From: Marinomonas aquiplantarum | GTDB taxonomy: Bacteria; Pseudomonadota; Gammaproteobacteria; Pseudomonadales; Marinomonadaceae | Length of the DNA: 64,000 bases | Reading direction: 5' to 3' | Assembly: GCF_003314975.1 (NCBI RefSeq) | Contig: NZ_QNRF01000001.1 | Span: 1 to 64,000 of the forward strand | Shown here: positions 17,103-25,965 of the stretch, in pieces | Layout: each line of letters opens with the position of its first letter | How positions within the stretch are numbered: the first letter of the stretch is position 1 | The notes under the pieces: model-generated | Told to the model about the DNA's origin: nothing | The model's input: the letters and a program-made list of their open reading frames with translations, nothing else | The model's database searches: none | Translations under genes and position numbers: made by a program

Positions 17103-18030
17103 TTCTTTCCTCTCTATATAACATATTAGTTGCCCAAGATAGACCAACTCCAAAACCTGACATTAGGACTTTTTGCACATTATCCTTATTTAAAACGTTT
17201 TGTAACAAAAAAGGTATTGATGAGGATATAGTATTACCTGTATTGCGAATATCGCTGATAAAACGATCACTTACCTCTGGGAAACGCTTGGCTATTGCAT
17301 CTACAATGGATGCACTGCCTTGATGCAAACAATAAATATCGATATCTGTCATTTGAAGATTGTTACTTTCTAGATAATCACGTATTTGCTTAGGCACTTT
17401 TTTTGACGCGAAGTTGAATACCTGCCGTCCATTCATTGAAAGTGTTTTATCATTAACAAGCAGGTTAGAAGCACCACTGCCGTCTGTGTCCAACAGAGGT
17501 TTACCAAACTTCCATTCACTCTCTTCAGTCAACCATGTTGCCGTAGCAGCATCACCGAACAATAATGTTGTTATGCGATCTTTCCGATCGATTATCTTAG
17601 AGTAAGGATCTGCTGTAATCAGTAGAGCGTTTTTTAAACCTGCCTGCTCCATCAACCCCTTTACTACTGAAAGGCCATACACATAACCAGAGCACCCAAG
17701 CGATAGATCAAAAGCTGCAACTCTACCTTTTAAATCTAACTTGTCTTGAACAATCGCAGCTGTATGAGGCAGCCCCGAACCATCCCCATTTTGTGTCACT
17801 ACGACGACGGCATCAACTGTTTCCAGATCTAAATCATGATCTTGAACCAATACCTTAACTGCAGCCACTGCCATATCAGAGGTTTCCATACCATCAGGCA
17901 TACAGGGAAGCTGCAACGCTCCTATTTTGGTTGAAATAAAATCGTCACTTTCACCAAACTGCCGCGCTTGCTCAACATTGTTAATTTTATTTTCAGGCAA
18001 ATAACTGCCAATTGCACGAATACCAATCAT
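17092..18030 (-). CDS. 3-oxoacyl-ACP synthase III (KAS III, FabH-like)
   Basis: The 312-residue protein has the complete KAS III triad: Cys113 in LSLGCSGYVYG, His236 in CLHQGSAS and Asn266 in NTGNTISSSIP. FabH enzymes condense acetyl-CoA or another starter with malonyl-ACP. The paired ACP gene suggests it builds or transfers a short acyl chain for sugar modification rather than membrane lipids. The segment VTQNGDGSGLPHTAA resembles PqsD or flagellin-glycosylation FabH variants. It overlaps the preceding 196-residue gene by 4 bases (ATGA). Confidence 0.85.
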   Translation of the reverse strand: MIGIRAIGSYLPENKINNVEQARQFGESDDFISTKIGALQLPCMPDGMETSDMAVAAVKVLVQDHDLDLETVDAVVVVTQNGDGSGLPHTAAIVQDKLDLKGRVAAFDLSLGCSGYVYGLSVVKGLMEQAGLKNALLITADPYSKIIDRKDRITTLLFGDAATATWLTEESEWKFGKPLLDTDGSGASNLLVNDKTLSMNGRQVFNFASKKVPKQIRDYLESNNLQMTDIDIYCLHQGSASIVDAIAKRFPEVSDRFISDIRNTGNTISSSIPFLLQNVLNKDNVQKVLMSGFGVGLSWATNMLYREERNDK

Positions 18031-18617
18031 GGATCACCCACAATAAATCGAATTTCACCCACATGTTCTTTATCAATCAATATTTGATTGCAGCTAAACA
18101 TACCTTTACGCTCACTCTTACGTGTAATGATAATTTGATCAAATGAATCAGGCATGGATTTGAGCATGTCGATCTGGCCAAATACCCATTTGCCATTTAT
18201 ATCAGGACTCAAAGCATAATTAAGTTTTTTTGTCATCGCGACAATATTTTCAATGGCACTATAATCATTATCAATGTTCAAGGTAATCGTACGATCTTCT
18301 ATGAAGCTTGGTGCTATGAGACCATCCTCATCAAAAGGGTAGCGTGACACTACAGGAACGTCCGTTTCGACTATCCAGAATCGGATTTCCTCGTCACTAG
18401 ACTTGCGCCAAATGCCATTACCTACCACATGCTGATCTTTGCTGGGTCTGTCGTTTAGTGCCAAGTCACACTGATTTTTTGCAAAAGATTTAAAACTCAG
18501 TTTTCTAATACTGCCTGCACCAAGCCCATTGGCAAGACCAGTAGTTATCTTACTAAAGAAGTCTGTACCATGCAGGTAGCTCCTATTACCTTTATATTGC
18601 ATTTCAAGTTTTGACAT
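18027..18617 (-). CDS. Conserved-looking protein of unknown function in the acyl mini-cluster
   Basis: I do not recognise this 196-residue soluble protein. It has no signal peptide or membrane helix. It begins MSKLEMQYKGNRSYLHGTDF and has mixed alpha/beta character. It overlaps the flippase gene by 14 bp and the KAS III gene by 4 bp, so it is clearly part of the same translational unit. By position it could supply a missing step of acyl synthesis, such as a dehydratase, thioesterase or hot-dog-fold enzyme, but no motif supports a choice. GGAAGAG upstream supports the start at 18617. Confidence 0.7.
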   Translation of the reverse strand: MSKLEMQYKGNRSYLHGTDFFSKITTGLANGLGAGSIRKLSFKSFAKNQCDLALNDRPSKDQHVVGNGIWRKSSDEEIRFWIVETDVPVVSRYPFDEDGLIAPSFIEDRTITLNIDNDYSAIENIVAMTKKLNYALSPDINGKWVFGQIDMLKSMPDSFDQIIITRKSERKGMFSCNQILIDKEHVGEIRFIVGDP

Positions 18618-20058
18618 AACTCTTCCACACTTTGTAATTCACCCCATAGGCCACTAGCATGGCCATGCTTGATATAAAAACATCGATCAACGCACTGCCG
18701 CCTCTGATCATATAAAAATAATTAAATCCATCTACTGAGACTAACACCAAAACCGATACCATTGCCGCTTGGCACAAAATAACTACCATTCTCACAGAAC
18801 TACCACCAGAAACGGTTGTTAACCACAATAAAAATGCAAGATAACAAGCTGAACTGGAAACAGAAAATGCGAGTAGCGCAAGCACTGGATCAGATATGTA
18901 GACACCAAGACCAATCGAGACAATACGAACCGACATCATTGTGAATTGAAAAATCGTACCCGCGAACTGTTTATCTAACACCGCACACAGAGTGGTTACC
19001 GGTGCCGTCACAAACCCCATCAAAAGCATTGGTACTAATATTGCCGCGTATACGCCAGCAACACGCCAATTATCACCAAACACTAACGAAAAAAGCACCT
19101 CAGCATTAATAACCATAAACATACCAGCTGGAAAGGCCAGCATAGCAAGTGTCAATACCACTTTGAATAACAACTGATCTAAATTACCTTCTCGTCGCGC
19201 TTGAGGCGCACTCGATAAAAAAACATTGGCGACTGCTTGACCGATAATGGAAGCGGGCATAGACACAACTCGATGTGCCAAAGCATATAATCCCGCCACG
19301 TTACTACTAAATAGAGCTGCAAAAATCAGTGGTGGTAGCTGGCCACCTACCGCATTAAATATTCCCGTCCACGTTGAAAATAAAGGGAAATTTTTATATC
19401 GTACCGCTAATTTTTTTATTCTTTTTAGCTGGATTTTTTTTACTAAGTATACAATATCAACTATTCTAACAAGTCGAATAAAGCCAAATCCTTGACCAAC
19501 TGCTTGCCCAAATAGCAGTACAGCGGCCCCAAATTTAAAAAAAACAGTCTGGATAAGCAACATTGAGAATGACTGATGAAGTTTCGTCATTGCAACATCT
19601 TTGTACTTCTTTTTTCTAATAGCCCATTTGTTTAAAATCGAATAGGAACCAGTCAAAAAGAAACCAAGTGGAATTAGCCAAACAAAAGGTAGGAGGCGAC
19701 TAATATTCAATGCATCAAGAAGCCACTCCCCCCAAAAAACGGCTGTAACCGTCATTATAACAGTTAAAAAAATGAGAATAATGGCGCAGAGTGCCATAAT
19801 ATTCATCGCGGCTATATCTGTTTTAGGAAGTGGTATTGCAATCTCATACCTCAAACATCCAAATACTGTTGTGATACTCAAAATACTCGCATAGACAGCT
19901 AACACGCCAAAATCATCAGGTGTATATAGACGCGTCAATAATGGAGAGACTAGCACTAACAAAAGCTGCGCACTTGCAGTACCACCAACTAAAACACTTA
20001 CACCACGAGCAAAAGTATTTTGTATTTGTTTTTTTCTAATAACATCAACTTGTTTCAA
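18604..20058 (-). CDS. wzx: Wzx-type lipid-linked repeat-unit flippase
   Basis: The 484-residue inner-membrane protein has about twelve to fourteen helices. The N-terminal region (GTASAQLLLVLVSPLLTRLYTP, with PDDFGVLAVYAS) is diagnostic of the polysaccharide-transport MATE/MOP branch. It should flip the undecaprenyl-linked repeat unit to the periplasm for Wzy. The only reasonable start is TTG at 20058, behind GGTAGTAG. About 77 bp separate it from the wbpE stop. Confidence 0.9.
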   Translation of the reverse strand: MKQVDVIRKKQIQNTFARGVSVLVGGTASAQLLLVLVSPLLTRLYTPDDFGVLAVYASILSITTVFGCLRYEIAIPLPKTDIAAMNIMALCAIILIFLTVIMTVTAVFWGEWLLDALNISRLLPFVWLIPLGFFLTGSYSILNKWAIRKKKYKDVAMTKLHQSFSMLLIQTVFFKFGAAVLLFGQAVGQGFGFIRLVRIVDIVYLVKKIQLKRIKKLAVRYKNFPLFSTWTGIFNAVGGQLPPLIFAALFSSNVAGLYALAHRVVSMPASIIGQAVANVFLSSAPQARREGNLDQLLFKVVLTLAMLAFPAGMFMVINAEVLFSLVFGDNWRVAGVYAAILVPMLLMGFVTAPVTTLCAVLDKQFAGTIFQFTMMSVRIVSIGLGVYISDPVLALLAFSVSSSACYLAFLLWLTTVSGGSSVRMVVILCQAAMVSVLVLVSVDGFNYFYMIRGGSALIDVFISSMAMLVAYGVNYKVWKSYVKT

Positions 20059-20135
20059 GTATAACTACTACCTAGTGTTAAATTATGCATAAGTATTAAA
20101 TAAAGAAACTCATCAAGTAAGAATGACATACATTC

Positions 20136-21218
20136 TTACTTGCCTAATGTACTCACAACTTTTTGCAAATCTGCATCTGTCATATACGGATGCATTGGCA
20201 AACTCATAACTTTTTCCGCTACAGCGTCCCCTATTGGTAACAGTGCATTCAAATCAGCTACTGCGGGTTGTTTATTTAACGGGATGGGGTAATGAACAGC
20301 AGTTGGAATATCAGCTTTTTTAAATTTGGCTTGCACCTGCTCGCGGCTTTCAACTTGTATCGTGTATTGCGCATAGGCGCTGGTGTTATAAACTTCAATA
20401 GACGGCGTTGTCACTATGCCTGCTTGGCTTAGTAATTGATCGTATTTTGAAGCGACTTGCTGGCGCAGATCGATCTCTTCAGAGAAGATTTCAAGCTTAG
20501 GCAACAAAATCGCAGCCTGAAGTGTGTCTAAGCGACTGTTTAAACCTACTCGAACATGATGATAGCGACGATCTTGGCCGTGGCGAGCTATTTGTCGCAA
20601 CACTTTGGCTAATTCCTCATCGTTAGTAAAAATAGCACCACCGTCACCGTAACATCCTAGAGGCTTACTTGGAAAAAAACTAGTGCACGCTATCGTGCTT
20701 AGATTACAAGAATTCTTACCCTTGTAAGTCGCACCAAAACTTTGTGCTGCGTCCTCTATGACAGGTATACCGTATTTACTAGCAATGGCGTTGATGGCAT
20801 CAAAATCTGCACATTGGCCATATAGCGATACAGGAATAATCGCTTTAGTTTTTGAAGTGATAGCAGCTTCTAACTTTTTAGGGTCAAGATTATAGGTTTT
20901 AGGGCATATATCTACATAAACAGGCTTAGCTCCAAGCAAAGCTACCGTTTCAGCTGTTGCAATATAAGTGAACCCAGGCGTAATCACTTCATCACCAGGA
21001 CCAATACCAAATGCCATTTGAGCTATTTGTAGAGCATCTGTGCCGTTGGCAACACTAATACAATGCTTAGCGCCCGTAAAGGCAGCCAGCTTCTCTTCCA
21101 ACTCAGCGACCTCTGGACCAAGTATATACTGACCGTGAGCCAATACTTTTTGAATACTTGCATCTATTTTATCTTTAATGCGTGCCTGTTGTGCTGCTAA
21201 GTCGATAAATTGCATCAT
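20136..21218 (-). CDS. wbpE: PLP-dependent sugar aminotransferase WbpE
   Basis: The 360-residue DegT/DnrJ/EryC1-family protein starts [18 protein letters not shown]. It contains [21 protein letters not shown] and the internal-aldimine Lys in [15 protein letters not shown]. With WbpA, B and D beside it, the expected role is transfer of an amino group to UDP-3-keto-GlcNAcA, giving UDP-GlcNAc3NA. Its start overlaps the wbpD stop by 4 bases (ATGA). Confidence 0.92.
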   Translation of the reverse strand: MMQFIDLAAQQARIKDKIDASIQKVLAHGQYILGPEVAELEEKLAAFTGAKHCISVANGTDALQIAQMAFGIGPGDEVITPGFTYIATAETVALLGAKPVYVDICPKTYNLDPKKLEAAITSKTKAIIPVSLYGQCADFDAINAIASKYGIPVIEDAAQSFGATYKGKNSCNLSTIACTSFFPSKPLGCYGDGGAIFTNDEELAKVLRQIARHGQDRRYHHVRVGLNSRLDTLQAAILLPKLEIFSEEIDLRQQVASKYDQLLSQAGIVTTPSIEVYNTSAYAQYTIQVESREQVQAKFKKADIPTAVHYPIPLNKQPAVADLNALLPIGDAVAEKVMSLPMHPYMTDADLQKVVSTLGK

Positions 21219-21793
21219 GTTTTTTTACTCAATAACTTTCCTGTTAGCTGATAACGTTCACCTGTATGAGAACAAACCACTTCACCGTTGCCTTCTAACG
21301 GCAAATCAAGCTGTTCGCCATATTCACTCATCCAGCCGATTTGTTTTGCTGGGACGCCCACCATTAAGGCATAAGCAGGAACATCTTTATTAATCACAGC
21401 ACCAGCACCAACAAAGGCGAATTCACCAATAGTCACACCACATACAACCGTACAGTTTGCTCCAAGTGTTGCGCCTTTTTTAATTAGAGTGTCTAGGTAT
21501 TGATCTTTGCGTTCGATCAAAGAACGAGGATTATAGACATTGGTAAACACCATGCTGGGGCCACAAAAAACACCTTCTTCAAGGTGGACATTGTCATAGA
21601 CAGAGACGTTATTTTGAATTTTGCAGTGATCGCCTATCGTGACTTTATTACCCACAAAGACGTTTTGCCCTAGCGATACACCTTTACCTATTTGAGCACC
21701 GCCACAAACATGAACGAAGTGCCAAACACGTGAATCAGGGCCTATTTGTGCCCCGTCGTCAACGATGGCACTTTCATGCTGATAAAAAGCCAT
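21215..21793 (-). CDS. wbpD: UDP-GlcNAc3NA N-acetyltransferase WbpD
   Basis: The 192-residue protein is a left-handed beta-helix acyltransferase built from hexapeptide repeats from about residue 10 to 155, with VYNPRS and GVPAKQIGW near the end of the helix. It should acetylate the 3-amino group made by WbpE, using acetyl-CoA in the cytoplasm. It lies 1 bp from the wbpB stop and overlaps wbpE by 4 bp, which fits tight coupling within the pathway. Confidence 0.92.
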   Translation of the reverse strand: MAFYQHESAIVDDGAQIGPDSRVWHFVHVCGGAQIGKGVSLGQNVFVGNKVTIGDHCKIQNNVSVYDNVHLEEGVFCGPSMVFTNVYNPRSLIERKDQYLDTLIKKGATLGANCTVVCGVTIGEFAFVGAGAVINKDVPAYALMVGVPAKQIGWMSEYGEQLDLPLEGNGEVVCSHTGERYQLTGKLLSKKT

Positions 21794-21794
21794 G

Positions 21795-22742
21795 TTATTT
21801 CTTAACCTTTGATAATAATGGGTGAGGATTAACTGGATTTTCGACTATTGCAGATTTACGCATCACATCTACCGTCTCTATAGCCGCGCGGTTGTCTTCT
21901 ACACCATAACCTTGGCCCGCTAAAATACGCTGATAACTTTGCGTATGCAGATCAGTGAAACCGCCAGAAAACTCAAGCTCCTCACCTTCAATATCGATAC
22001 TTCGATAAGTGGACTTTTCACCATGAACGGCATTATCCGGCAAATGATTAGCATCAATCGATAGAAACCAACGAACATGCGCTCGCTCATACTCTAAATA
22101 ACCCGCAGAGGTTTTTTCATCTCGGTAATGCACTTCATTATGCTTAATATCACCAAAAATAAAGTGCAACATATCGTAAAAATGCACGCCAATGTTTGTT
22201 GCAACCCCCCCTGATTTTTCATCAAAGCCTTTCCAAGACTTCAAATACCACTTACCGCGTGAGGTTAAGTAGGTTAAGTCCACGTTAAACACCTTATCTG
22301 CAGGTGCAGCTTGCACTTTTTCACGCAATGCGATGATCGATGGGTGCAAGCGTAACTGAAGAATAGAATTCACTTTTGCGCCATATTCTTTTTGATAGCG
22401 ATTTAACGTATCAAGGTCTGCAGTATTCAACACCAATGGCTTTTCACAAATAACATCGATAGCATTTTGCAAAGCAAACTTCATATGCGGTAGATGCAAA
22501 TAATTAGGTGATGCTACAGCTATGTAATCCAATTTTTCACCGCTTAATTTCAGATCATCAACAAAAGCAGAAAATGCTTCAAATTCAGTAAAAAATTCCG
22601 CATCTGGAAAATGGCTATCCATAATACCGACAGAGTCATTAACATCCATAGCAACGACGAGGTCATTACCTGTTTCTTTAATCGCTTTAAGGTGTCGTGG
22701 TGCGATATAACCAGCCGCACCAATAAGAGCAAATCGTTTCAT
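21795..22742 (-). CDS. wbpB: UDP-GlcNAcA 3-dehydrogenase WbpB (Gfo/Idh/MocA family)
   Basis: The protein of about 315 residues starts [17 protein letters not shown], an NAD-binding fold, and has the family signature CEKPLVLN. It is expected to oxidise C3 of UDP-GlcNAcA, the step before WbpE. ATG at 22742 gives the best distance to GGTGA; ATG at 22748 is too close, and GTG at 22775 would lengthen the protein without support. It follows wbpA by about 50 bp. Confidence 0.9.
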   Translation of the reverse strand: MKRFALIGAAGYIAPRHLKAIKETGNDLVVAMDVNDSVGIMDSHFPDAEFFTEFEAFSAFVDDLKLSGEKLDYIAVASPNYLHLPHMKFALQNAIDVICEKPLVLNTADLDTLNRYQKEYGAKVNSILQLRLHPSIIALREKVQAAPADKVFNVDLTYLTSRGKWYLKSWKGFDEKSGGVATNIGVHFYDMLHFIFGDIKHNEVHYRDEKTSAGYLEYERAHVRWFLSIDANHLPDNAVHGEKSTYRSIDIEGEELEFSGGFTDLHTQSYQRILAGQGYGVEDNRAAIETVDVMRKSAIVENPVNPHPLLSKVKK

Positions 22743-22794
22743 TTTCATTTCACCGAATAAATCATTATAAATCACTAAAATTTAAAAATATGAG

Positions 22795-24057
22795 CTACAA
22801 CCGTAAGTCAGACTGACCACAAGGCAAAACATATTTCACATCATAAAGAACATGCTTTTCTTTGCCAAAACCTCGAATTTTTTCTTCACCCCAGCTCTTA
22901 TAATCTGAATGATCAACGGCTAGAACAATAGCATCGTAGTAACCATTTTTAAGCTCGCTTATTAGCTCAATATCGTATTCATGTTTGACTTCTTCAGCGC
23001 TTGCCCAGTGATCATAAACATCAACATTCATATTAAAGCTCTTAAGCTCTTTTACCATGTCGACAATTTTCGTATTTCGCACATCAGGACAATCGCCCTT
23101 AAAGGTAAAGCCGAGAATCAATACTTTTGCTTCATCTACATGTATCTTGCGCTTAGAAACGGCTTTAACAAGTTGAGTTGCTGTATATTGTCCCATACCA
23201 TCATTAATTCGGCGCCCCGCCAAAATCACTTCTGGCTGATAGCCCACTTCTTTTGCTTTATGAGTTAAATAATAAGGATCTACACTAATACAATGACCGC
23301 CCACTAAACCTGGCTTAAAAGGTAAAAAATTCCATTTTGTACCTGCAGCATCAAGCACTTCTTGTGTGTCAATCTGTAAAACATTAAAAATTTTGGCAAA
23401 TTCATTAATAATGGCAATATTCAAATCACGTTGCGTATTTTCAATGACTTTTGCCGCTTCAGCGACCTTTATAGAACTCGCTATGTGAGTGCCAGCCGTA
23501 ATAATCGAGCCATATAAATCGTCAACAAATTTTGCAATTTCAGGTGTAGAGCCGGAAGTGATTTTTTTGATTTTTGTAAGAGTATTTACCTTGTCACCAG
23601 GGTTAATTCGCTCTGGACTATAGCCTGCGAAAAAGTCTGTATTAAACTTTAGACCTGAAGCTTTCTCTATAATCGGGATGCATACCTCTTCGGTAGCCCC
23701 CGGATAAACTGTAGATTCATAAACAACAACATCACCCGGTTTAATCACTGTTGCCAACATGGCCGACGCTTTACGAAGGGGTGTTAAATCTGGCGCATTA
23801 CTTTCATCAATAGGCGTAGGTACCGTTATGATATAAATATTACAGTCTTTTATATCTTCAATAGCCGAAGAAAACTTAAGAGAACTTGCTTCTTTTAACT
23901 CTTCAGGGGTCACTTCCAATGTTGAGTCTTCTCCAGACAACAACTCGCTGACACGCACTTGATTAATATCAAAACCAACTACTTGTTGCTTCTTTCCAAA
24001 CTCTACTGCGAGAGGTAAACCAACATACCCCAAACCAATCACTGCAATTTTTTTCAT
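22795..24057 (-). CDS. wbpA: UDP-GlcNAc 6-dehydrogenase WbpA
   Basis: The 420-residue protein has the NAD-binding segment GLGYVGLPLAVEFGK, STVYPGATEE, and the catalytic Cys in LVGGHCISVDPYYL. These are typical of UDP-GlcNAc to UDP-GlcNAcA four-electron dehydrogenases. It heads the wbpABDE block and supplies the first committed precursor. A candidate promoter lies just upstream at 24124-24151. Confidence 0.93.
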   Translation of the reverse strand: MKKIAVIGLGYVGLPLAVEFGKKQQVVGFDINQVRVSELLSGEDSTLEVTPEELKEASSLKFSSAIEDIKDCNIYIITVPTPIDESNAPDLTPLRKASAMLATVIKPGDVVVYESTVYPGATEEVCIPIIEKASGLKFNTDFFAGYSPERINPGDKVNTLTKIKKITSGSTPEIAKFVDDLYGSIITAGTHIASSIKVAEAAKVIENTQRDLNIAIINEFAKIFNVLQIDTQEVLDAAGTKWNFLPFKPGLVGGHCISVDPYYLTHKAKEVGYQPEVILAGRRINDGMGQYTATQLVKAVSKRKIHVDEAKVLILGFTFKGDCPDVRNTKIVDMVKELKSFNMNVDVYDHWASAEEVKHEYDIELISELKNGYYDAIVLAVDHSDYKSWGEEKIRGFGKEKHVLYDVKYVLPCGQSDLRL

Positions 24058-24123
24058 TATTTATCCAATTATTTTACTAAATTTGCGACCTTATTCTGCG
24101 TACTTAACCCATAAGCTACATTT

Positions 24124-24151
24124 AGTATAGATCTCCGCCTCATACAGTCCA
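24124..24151 (-). promoter_or_regulatory. Candidate promoter for wbpABDE
   Basis: Read on the minus strand, TGGACT (24151-24146) is followed after 16 bp by TATACT (24129-24124). These match the sigma-70 consensus at 4/6 and 5/6 positions. It lies between the MarR gene stop and wbpA and would give a leader of about 60 bases. It would allow wbpA and the following genes to be transcribed apart from the export genes. Confidence 0.4.
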
Positions 24152-24173
24152 CATGGAATATAGGTAACATATA

Positions 24174-24494
24174 TTAAAATTTAACTTCATCACGAAGCTG
24201 CTCTATCTCTTTTTCAAGCGCTTCGTATTCTACTACTTTTCTTTTCAGAAACCGTTGAGTCAGAGATACTTTTTCCTCAATACCCTTTGGCGTTAATAGG
24301 TATAAATAACCCACTTTATTTGTATTTTTTTTAAAGTTCTCGGCTTTAATCAAGCCTTTTTCAACCAAGGCTTTTAAGCAGAAGTTGGTTTTGCCTAAAC
24401 TGATACCTAAACGCTTGGCCAGCTCTCGCTGGCTGATGTCTGGGTCTTGTTCAAGCTCTTTTAAAATTTTATAGCGACTTTCTTCGTCTAACAT
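24174..24494 (-). CDS. MarR-family EPS-associated transcriptional regulator
   Basis: The 106-residue protein has a winged helix-turn-helix (QRELAKRLGISLGKTNFCLKALVEKGLIK, given here only as a region near residues 21-49) and a C-terminal coiled segment rich in Lys and Glu (75-105). This size and layout match the small EPS-associated MarR-like regulators found at the head of exopolysaccharide operons. It lies between wzz and wbpA, where it is well placed to control the biosynthetic block. Confidence 0.85.
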   Translation of the reverse strand: MLDEESRYKILKELEQDPDISQRELAKRLGISLGKTNFCLKALVEKGLIKAENFKKNTNKVGYLYLLTPKGIEEKVSLTQRFLKRKVVEYEALEKEIEQLRDEVKF

Positions 24495-24901
24495 GTAAGC
24501 GCCTTATGAGTAAGATGCTATTAATAACAAACGGATATAGACAATAACAAAGAAGAGATCAGTAAAAACTGATTTAAGGGAAAAGAGGGCAAATGTTTGA
24601 TCGCTTGTACTATCCCTCTAAGCTTCTTCAGTGAACATCCTATACCGTTCATTTGCTGAACAAGCTTAAATGAGAATGAGCAATATTGCAAAGAATGTGT
24701 TTGAAAAGAGTTTGTAAAATGGATGCTTTTGGAGCTCGTAGCGGAAGTGACAAGTTATCGACCCCATCCTAGCCTTCCCCTTGAAGAAAAGGGAAGGAAC
24801 TTGCAACCCCATTCTAGCCTTCCCCTTGGAAGAGATAAGGGGAAGGAATAAGGTAAACCCCCATCCAATCACCTGCCTTTGAAGAAAGGGGGAGGGACAA
24901 T
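24495..24901. other. 407-bp intergenic region with inverted palindromic repeats
   Basis: The left part (24495-24760) has no recognisable gene; it has a small hairpin ATCAGT-AAAA-ACTGAT near 24560. The right part (about 24762-24900) holds three units of the GC-rich palindromic repeat family in the orientation opposite to those at 1-4 kb, for example CCCCATCCTAGCCTTCCCC. An open frame across the repeats on the minus strand has no coding character. Confidence 0.7.
24762..24900 (-). repeat. Three GC-rich palindromic repeats, minus orientation
   Basis: The units start near 24762, 24807 and 24859. The first two have the tail read as CCCCAT(C/T)CTAGCCTTCCCC and complementary AAGGG arms. The third is more diverged. 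They separate wzz from the MarR gene and could act as a transcription or RNA-stability barrier between export and biosynthesis genes. Confidence 0.8.
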
Positions 24902-25849
24902 TCATTCATCTTTTTTGGTGAAGGCAAAGCGTATAAGCACAATTCCCATGCCCAACATGCCACCAAGTAAGGTTGCGATCACACAAATCAAGGCACGCTT
25001 TGGTCCCGCTTTTTCTTCCGGTACCACAGCTGGGTCAATCACTTTAAATGCAAACTCTGTTTGCACTTCCGCCAACATGAGGTTTTTCGTTTGCTCTTCG
25101 ATGAGCTGATAAAACACAGACTGCATGTCGGCAATTTTGGTGCGCTCGATCTGTTCTTCTAGGTAATCAATGTTGTCACGGGTTTCTTTCAAGGATTTGT
25201 CTTTCATCCAAGCATTTAGCTCTATTACCAAGTCATCCACCCACTCTTTCGCCAAAACAGGGGAGAAATAGGTGATAGACAACGTCACCAAGCCATTATC
25301 TTTAGATTCAGCAACTGACAAAATTTCTTTAAAGGCTTTATAGGCCTCCCAATCCGTTGGTGTTTGAGATTTACCGGGTGGCGCTTCTCTTATCCATGCC
25401 TCTGAACTCGAGTCATAAACCTCTTCGTCAAGTTGCAATTCGCCTGATCCAGCGTTCCATTCCTTACCCGCCATCAATGGCACAAGAAGATCGTATTTAT
25501 GAATAAAGGCATTAATAAACTGACGTGACTGCAATACGGCCAGTGCCATGGCTTTATTGTCCGTGCCTCCGCCACCAAGACTGATGCCGGCTAACGAAGC
25601 CAAACCGCCAAATTGCGATGCCATAGCGGACAAACCACTGGACCCACTGTCGCTTGCCGATGCTAATACCGCCTCAGCCTTGTAAGTGTTCGGTTGCGAC
25701 AAAGCATATAAAACACCACCCGCTGCAAATACCATGGTCAACAAAATAATGATCCACTTCCCTTGCCAGAGGGCGACAAACAATTCTTTTAGATCGATCT
25801 CATCATCACTCGGTTGATAATACTGAGGTGGTAAATTTTGATTATTCAT
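24902..25849 (-). CDS. wzz: Wzz-type chain-length regulator (PCP)
   Basis: The 315-residue protein has an N-terminal membrane helix (about 30-52), a periplasmic domain with coiled segments, and a second helix near the C-terminus (about 285-308) ending in FAFTKKDE. The opening segment DEIDLKELFVALWQGKW is typical of Wzz. It lacks the cytoplasmic tyrosine-kinase domain of Wzc, so it is a PCP-1-type regulator. It should work with Wzy to set chain length. It is 116 bp from the SLBB protein gene. Confidence 0.9.
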   Translation of the reverse strand: MNNQNLPPQYYQPSDDEIDLKELFVALWQGKWIIILLTMVFAAGGVLYALSQPNTYKAEAVLASASDSGSSGLSAMASQFGGLASLAGISLGGGGTDNKAMALAVLQSRQFINAFIHKYDLLVPLMAGKEWNAGSGELQLDEEVYDSSSEAWIREAPPGKSQTPTDWEAYKAFKEILSVAESKDNGLVTLSITYFSPVLAKEWVDDLVIELNAWMKDKSLKETRDNIDYLEEQIERTKIADMQSVFYQLIEEQTKNLMLAEVQTEFAFKVIDPAVVPEEKAGPKRALICVIATLLGGMLGMGIVLIRFAFTKKDE

Positions 25850-25965
25850 TTTTTTCTCTACGTTTTAACCTTACCAGCCAGCGAATGAACAGCCAGCAAA
25901 TTAACGGCGTTAAACAAAATACTAACGAAACTTGCTATGACTTAGGACTCATTAATCTGGATCTA

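Noticed and set aside
24666-24905. 79-residue open frame on the minus strand
   Set aside because: Most of it is translated palindromic repeat, with no ribosome site and repeated peptide words caused by the repeat units.
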